From Rhyacichthys aspro (Eukaryota; Chordata; Actinopteri; Gobiiformes; Rhyacichthyidae): a DNA stretch of 64,000 bases. The notes below the pieces were generated by a model that ran no database searches, was not told the DNA's origin, and worked only from the letters and a program-made list of their open reading frames with translations. Where the stretch lies: the NCBI GenBank assembly GCA_036850595.1, contig CM072162.1:18033758-18097757 (forward strand), given 5' to 3'. The translations under genes were made by a program, and so were the position numbers. Shown in pieces: positions 61,152 through 64,000 of this stretch (the first letter of the stretch is position 1; each line of letters begins with the position of its first letter).

Positions 61152-64000
61152 CAATACAAAAAGTGCAAGAGAAATTGGAGGATTTCTTTTTCAAGTTTTA
61201 AACGCTCTGGTTAAATCTACCTCAAAGCTCCCTAACAAGTCTTTCTCTTCCTCAGACAGAAAGTGTAACTACATTTTGCTGTGGAACTCTTACCCGTTCT
61301 CTTTGCCAACTCTGCTGATTTATTCCAGTCGCCACATTTCATTTTGACACATCTGCCAATGCGATAAGTCAGCCAGCAGCAAAAATGTGAATTACGATTT
61401 TTAGACACAGGAAAATAGACTGTCGTGAAATTAATATCTTCAGCTGATGTATGGGCAGCACTTTTTAAAAACTGAGACAGGAAGCATTTTAAAATTTTGT
61501 AGGTGAGATATTTTACTTTACTTGATTCTTAACATTTGTGTTGAGGGTAAAGTCAGCGCAGCTCTCTTGAATGATTTGTATCTACAAAAGTGAGAAGGGA
61601 GACTGTGAATCGTAGTAACATGTTGTTCGTAAGTCTCTCAGTACAGTATACAGCATGTTTTTAATCTCAAGTGCTGCAGAAGATGGCATGAAGTGAGCTT
61701 GAAAAGCCCAGTGTTGAGGGAATGAATATTTCATGATGAGCAGGTGCTGTGGACCAACACTGACTTCCAGCATGAAATCTGTAGTAGTCATATGATCAAG
61801 AAATAAATGTACATATACTATCAGTAAAAAGCAACTCAGGAATATTTAATTTGGAAATTTCTCAACCAACCAACCATATTACAAAACGAATCGTGACACA
61901 AACATTTGGTGTGAGGGATTTTATGACCAATGTCTTTGTTTTTAATTGTATGGTTTGTTTGGTAATGTTTATTTTTATATTATTTTTTTCACTATAGATT
62001 TGCTTCTCTAATGGGTCCCTTTGTTAGTTTTGTTGAGTGTTTTTTTTTCCTAAATTAATGTTTTGACTAAATGCCCTGTCACTGTCACAATCAAGCCTCC
62101 AAATTTCAAAAAGATTTTATTGTTATTCTGTAAAACAACCCAGATCACATCTACTGCACCTTTGCAATGCAATAGACTATATATTATGTGTTAAAATCTT
62201 ATATAAAAGCTTCTTTTTTTCATTCAGTTGCTGAGTAGATTTTGTCTCACATTTGAACTGGGATCCTCGACTATTTCATAAAACAGTTGTGGTCCATTTT
62301 TTGACTGAACATTTAACCAATCACAGGAATCAGACAGACAGCAAACAAGTCATGTGACCCTGCACCTGTTGTGGTGTGTTGGAAAAAATGCCTAATTGTT
62401 GTTGAATGAGTAATAACATAATAAAATAATTACATTTATGGTTATGACACATCTGCAAACATTTGTATAACATTTATGAGTCATGGAATTTAAATAGCGC
62501 TTTCAACACAATGTCAGATCATAACTTAAATATGTTGAGAGGGTCTGTACTGTGTTATGTGTTTATGACTCAGTCCACACATTTCCTCCAACACAGCAAC
62601 ATGTTACACTGCAAATGTAAGAAATGTTCACGAATTAAACATATAAAATGATATGAAAAATAATATGCCCGCTATTTACTGTCAGTTTAGCTCAGAGACT
62701 TCAAAGAGTGGGATTACTTATTTATTATCCTAATTTACACCACACACATATATTTGAATTCCCAACACTTTTTGCCTGAGGTGGGATTTGTTGGATTTAC
62801 TTGTTTATGCACCTTGATATGACTCCGCATGAATTTAGTTTAAAATCTGTCCACTCTAATAGAGGTCATGTTTGCAATTTAAAATTCATAACGGCACCAC
62901 TTAATGGGGCTGAATATCTTTACTCATACAGTCAAAAAGTCAATGAATAATAATATATCCTCCAAGAATAGTAGTTGTAGGAAAAAAGTGGCTCATTGAT
63001 TATTCAGAAGGTGGAATAATAGCTCATAGTAGCGTCTATGATCTGTGCAGGACTGTATCCGTGTCTTATACTATTGCTCTGAGCTCAGTGTCAAGTAAAA
63101 GCCTTCAGCCTTTAACCTGTGCAGATCAATTCCAGGGACAAGAGTTAAATAACAGGTTAACGTAATGGAGAATGTCAGGGCTCTCAGAGCAGGCTACATG
63201 ACAAGGTGACTGCAGGTTGGGTTTTATTAAAGTCTTGCCTGAAAATGGATGGTGTAGCAGTGAGGGAGTTGTTTTTTTTTTACTTTTTCTTCATTATCCT
63301 GCAGCCGTTTCAGCAGCTCATGGGAATGTCCAACCTCACCAGCAATTTGGCATAAACAATGAGCCGCGACACACTCATTAGTGTTGTGGCACTGAAGACC
63401 ACTTTTTAAAAGCCTCACTTCTGTCTTAGATTCAAACTAATTTACATTTGATCGTGATCTTAACGTGATCTAAGTTTCAGAGGTAAAGGATTGTGGGATA
63501 TTAAATGAAGAGTGGCCAATCCTGGACTAGCAGAAGTGTTTGGATTTTGTGTTCTAAAGTGACTTCCAATGTCTTAACTTGGTCCCAGTGCCATCTTCTT
63601 GATCATAACTCGGTCAAGCCCTGCCATCTTGGTTTTGACTCAGACTTGAGCCAAAAAAAAAGGATCGGTTTTGTCCATGTTTTAATAACCTTTCAATAAT
63701 GGCTTGGTCTTAAATACAAAATGTTTAAATGCATTAGCACACATTTACCAGTGAGCCTTTTACATTGTAGTATGTTCTTTGTGCAAATAAAAATGCAGGA
63801 AAGTATATGAAATACCATGGTGGACTAAACATGACTTGGTCCATGAAGATTTTCTGTCTCAGAGCCTATCCTCCTTCCGAGTGACAGCATAATCACAGTG
63901 TAATAGGGAAAGGGGTGAAATAACCCCTGCGTCAGGCTTCATCAGTGCGCTCATGGTGCGTCTGAGATGACAGACCATTTTCTGTAAGAGTCTGAGGAGG
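61152..64000. other. intergenic to the right edge, no gene seen
   Basis: AT-rich. About 63,590-63,720 has CTCGGTCAAGCCC, TTTTGACTCAGACTTGAGCC and GGCTTGGTCTT, reminiscent of a 'gacttggtc/actcggact' dispersed fish repeat, too worn to assign. No coding exon recognised. Confidence 0.4.

Noticed and set aside
33781..64000. Search for PLPP4 exons (GRPRPDFF, PSIHSS, CDYKHHWQD motifs) in the upstream flank
   Set aside because: None of the motif-coding sequences was found on the minus strand, so plpp4 core exons are not in the window.
1..64000. CRISPR arrays, bacterial operons, phage or viral genes
   Set aside because: No direct-repeat arrays, ribosome binding sites or long intronless gene sets; this is vertebrate chromosomal DNA.

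Overview
This window is vertebrate nuclear DNA, almost certainly from a ray-finned (teleost) fish. The evidence is an intron-rich gene with consensus GT-AG junctions, an AT-rich background (roughly 37% GC by eye), tRNA-derived SINEs, a Tc1-like transposon fossil, a hAT-like MITE and a LINE 3' fragment. The encoded protein is close to, but clearly diverged from, mammalian WDR11. There is no bacterial, phage or viral gene content.

Left half (1-33,600), minus strand: the 5' part of wdr11 (WD repeat domain 11). I could place 18 consecutive coding exons. Exon 1 starts at 33,585 and exon 18 ends at 86. Every junction is GT-AG and the frame is kept throughout, giving 2,340 coding nucleotides or 780 codons. 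Human WDR11 has 1,224 residues, so about 440 C-terminal codons lie beyond the left edge. Most of the ~33 kb is intron. Intron 15 holds a tRNA-type SINE and intron 5 a second, internally deleted copy. Intron 14 holds a short inverted-repeat element ending 24 bp from a splice donor. Intron 10 holds a Tc1-like transposase fossil. Several long introns contain stretches rich in homeodomain and octamer-like sites that look like conserved non-coding DNA.

Right half (33,600-64,000): upstream flank of wdr11, mostly gene desert. It has no complete gene I can prove. It holds a decayed LINE 3' end (about 42,041-42,170), a small CpG-rich cluster with a minus-strand TATA box (about 43,140-43,440), and a homopolymer-corrupted stretch that looks like an assembly artefact (43,911-44,030). 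A 79-bp sequence is present twice in inverted orientation about 6.5 kb apart. A 30-bp motif occurs three times. Two short open stretches look like terminal coding exons of unidentified genes: 37,810-37,901 (minus, excellent acceptor) and 60,993-61,151 (plus, weak acceptor).

WDR11 acts in trans-Golgi vesicle capture with FAM91A1 and C17orf75, and in Hedgehog/ciliary signalling. In vertebrates it lies next to FGFR2. The mammalian gene on its 5' side, in the same orientation, is PLPP4. I looked for the PLPP4 catalytic motifs here and did not find them. I found no convincing undescribed system; the most useful leads are the two orphan terminal exons, the near-identical inverted repeat and the CpG cluster.
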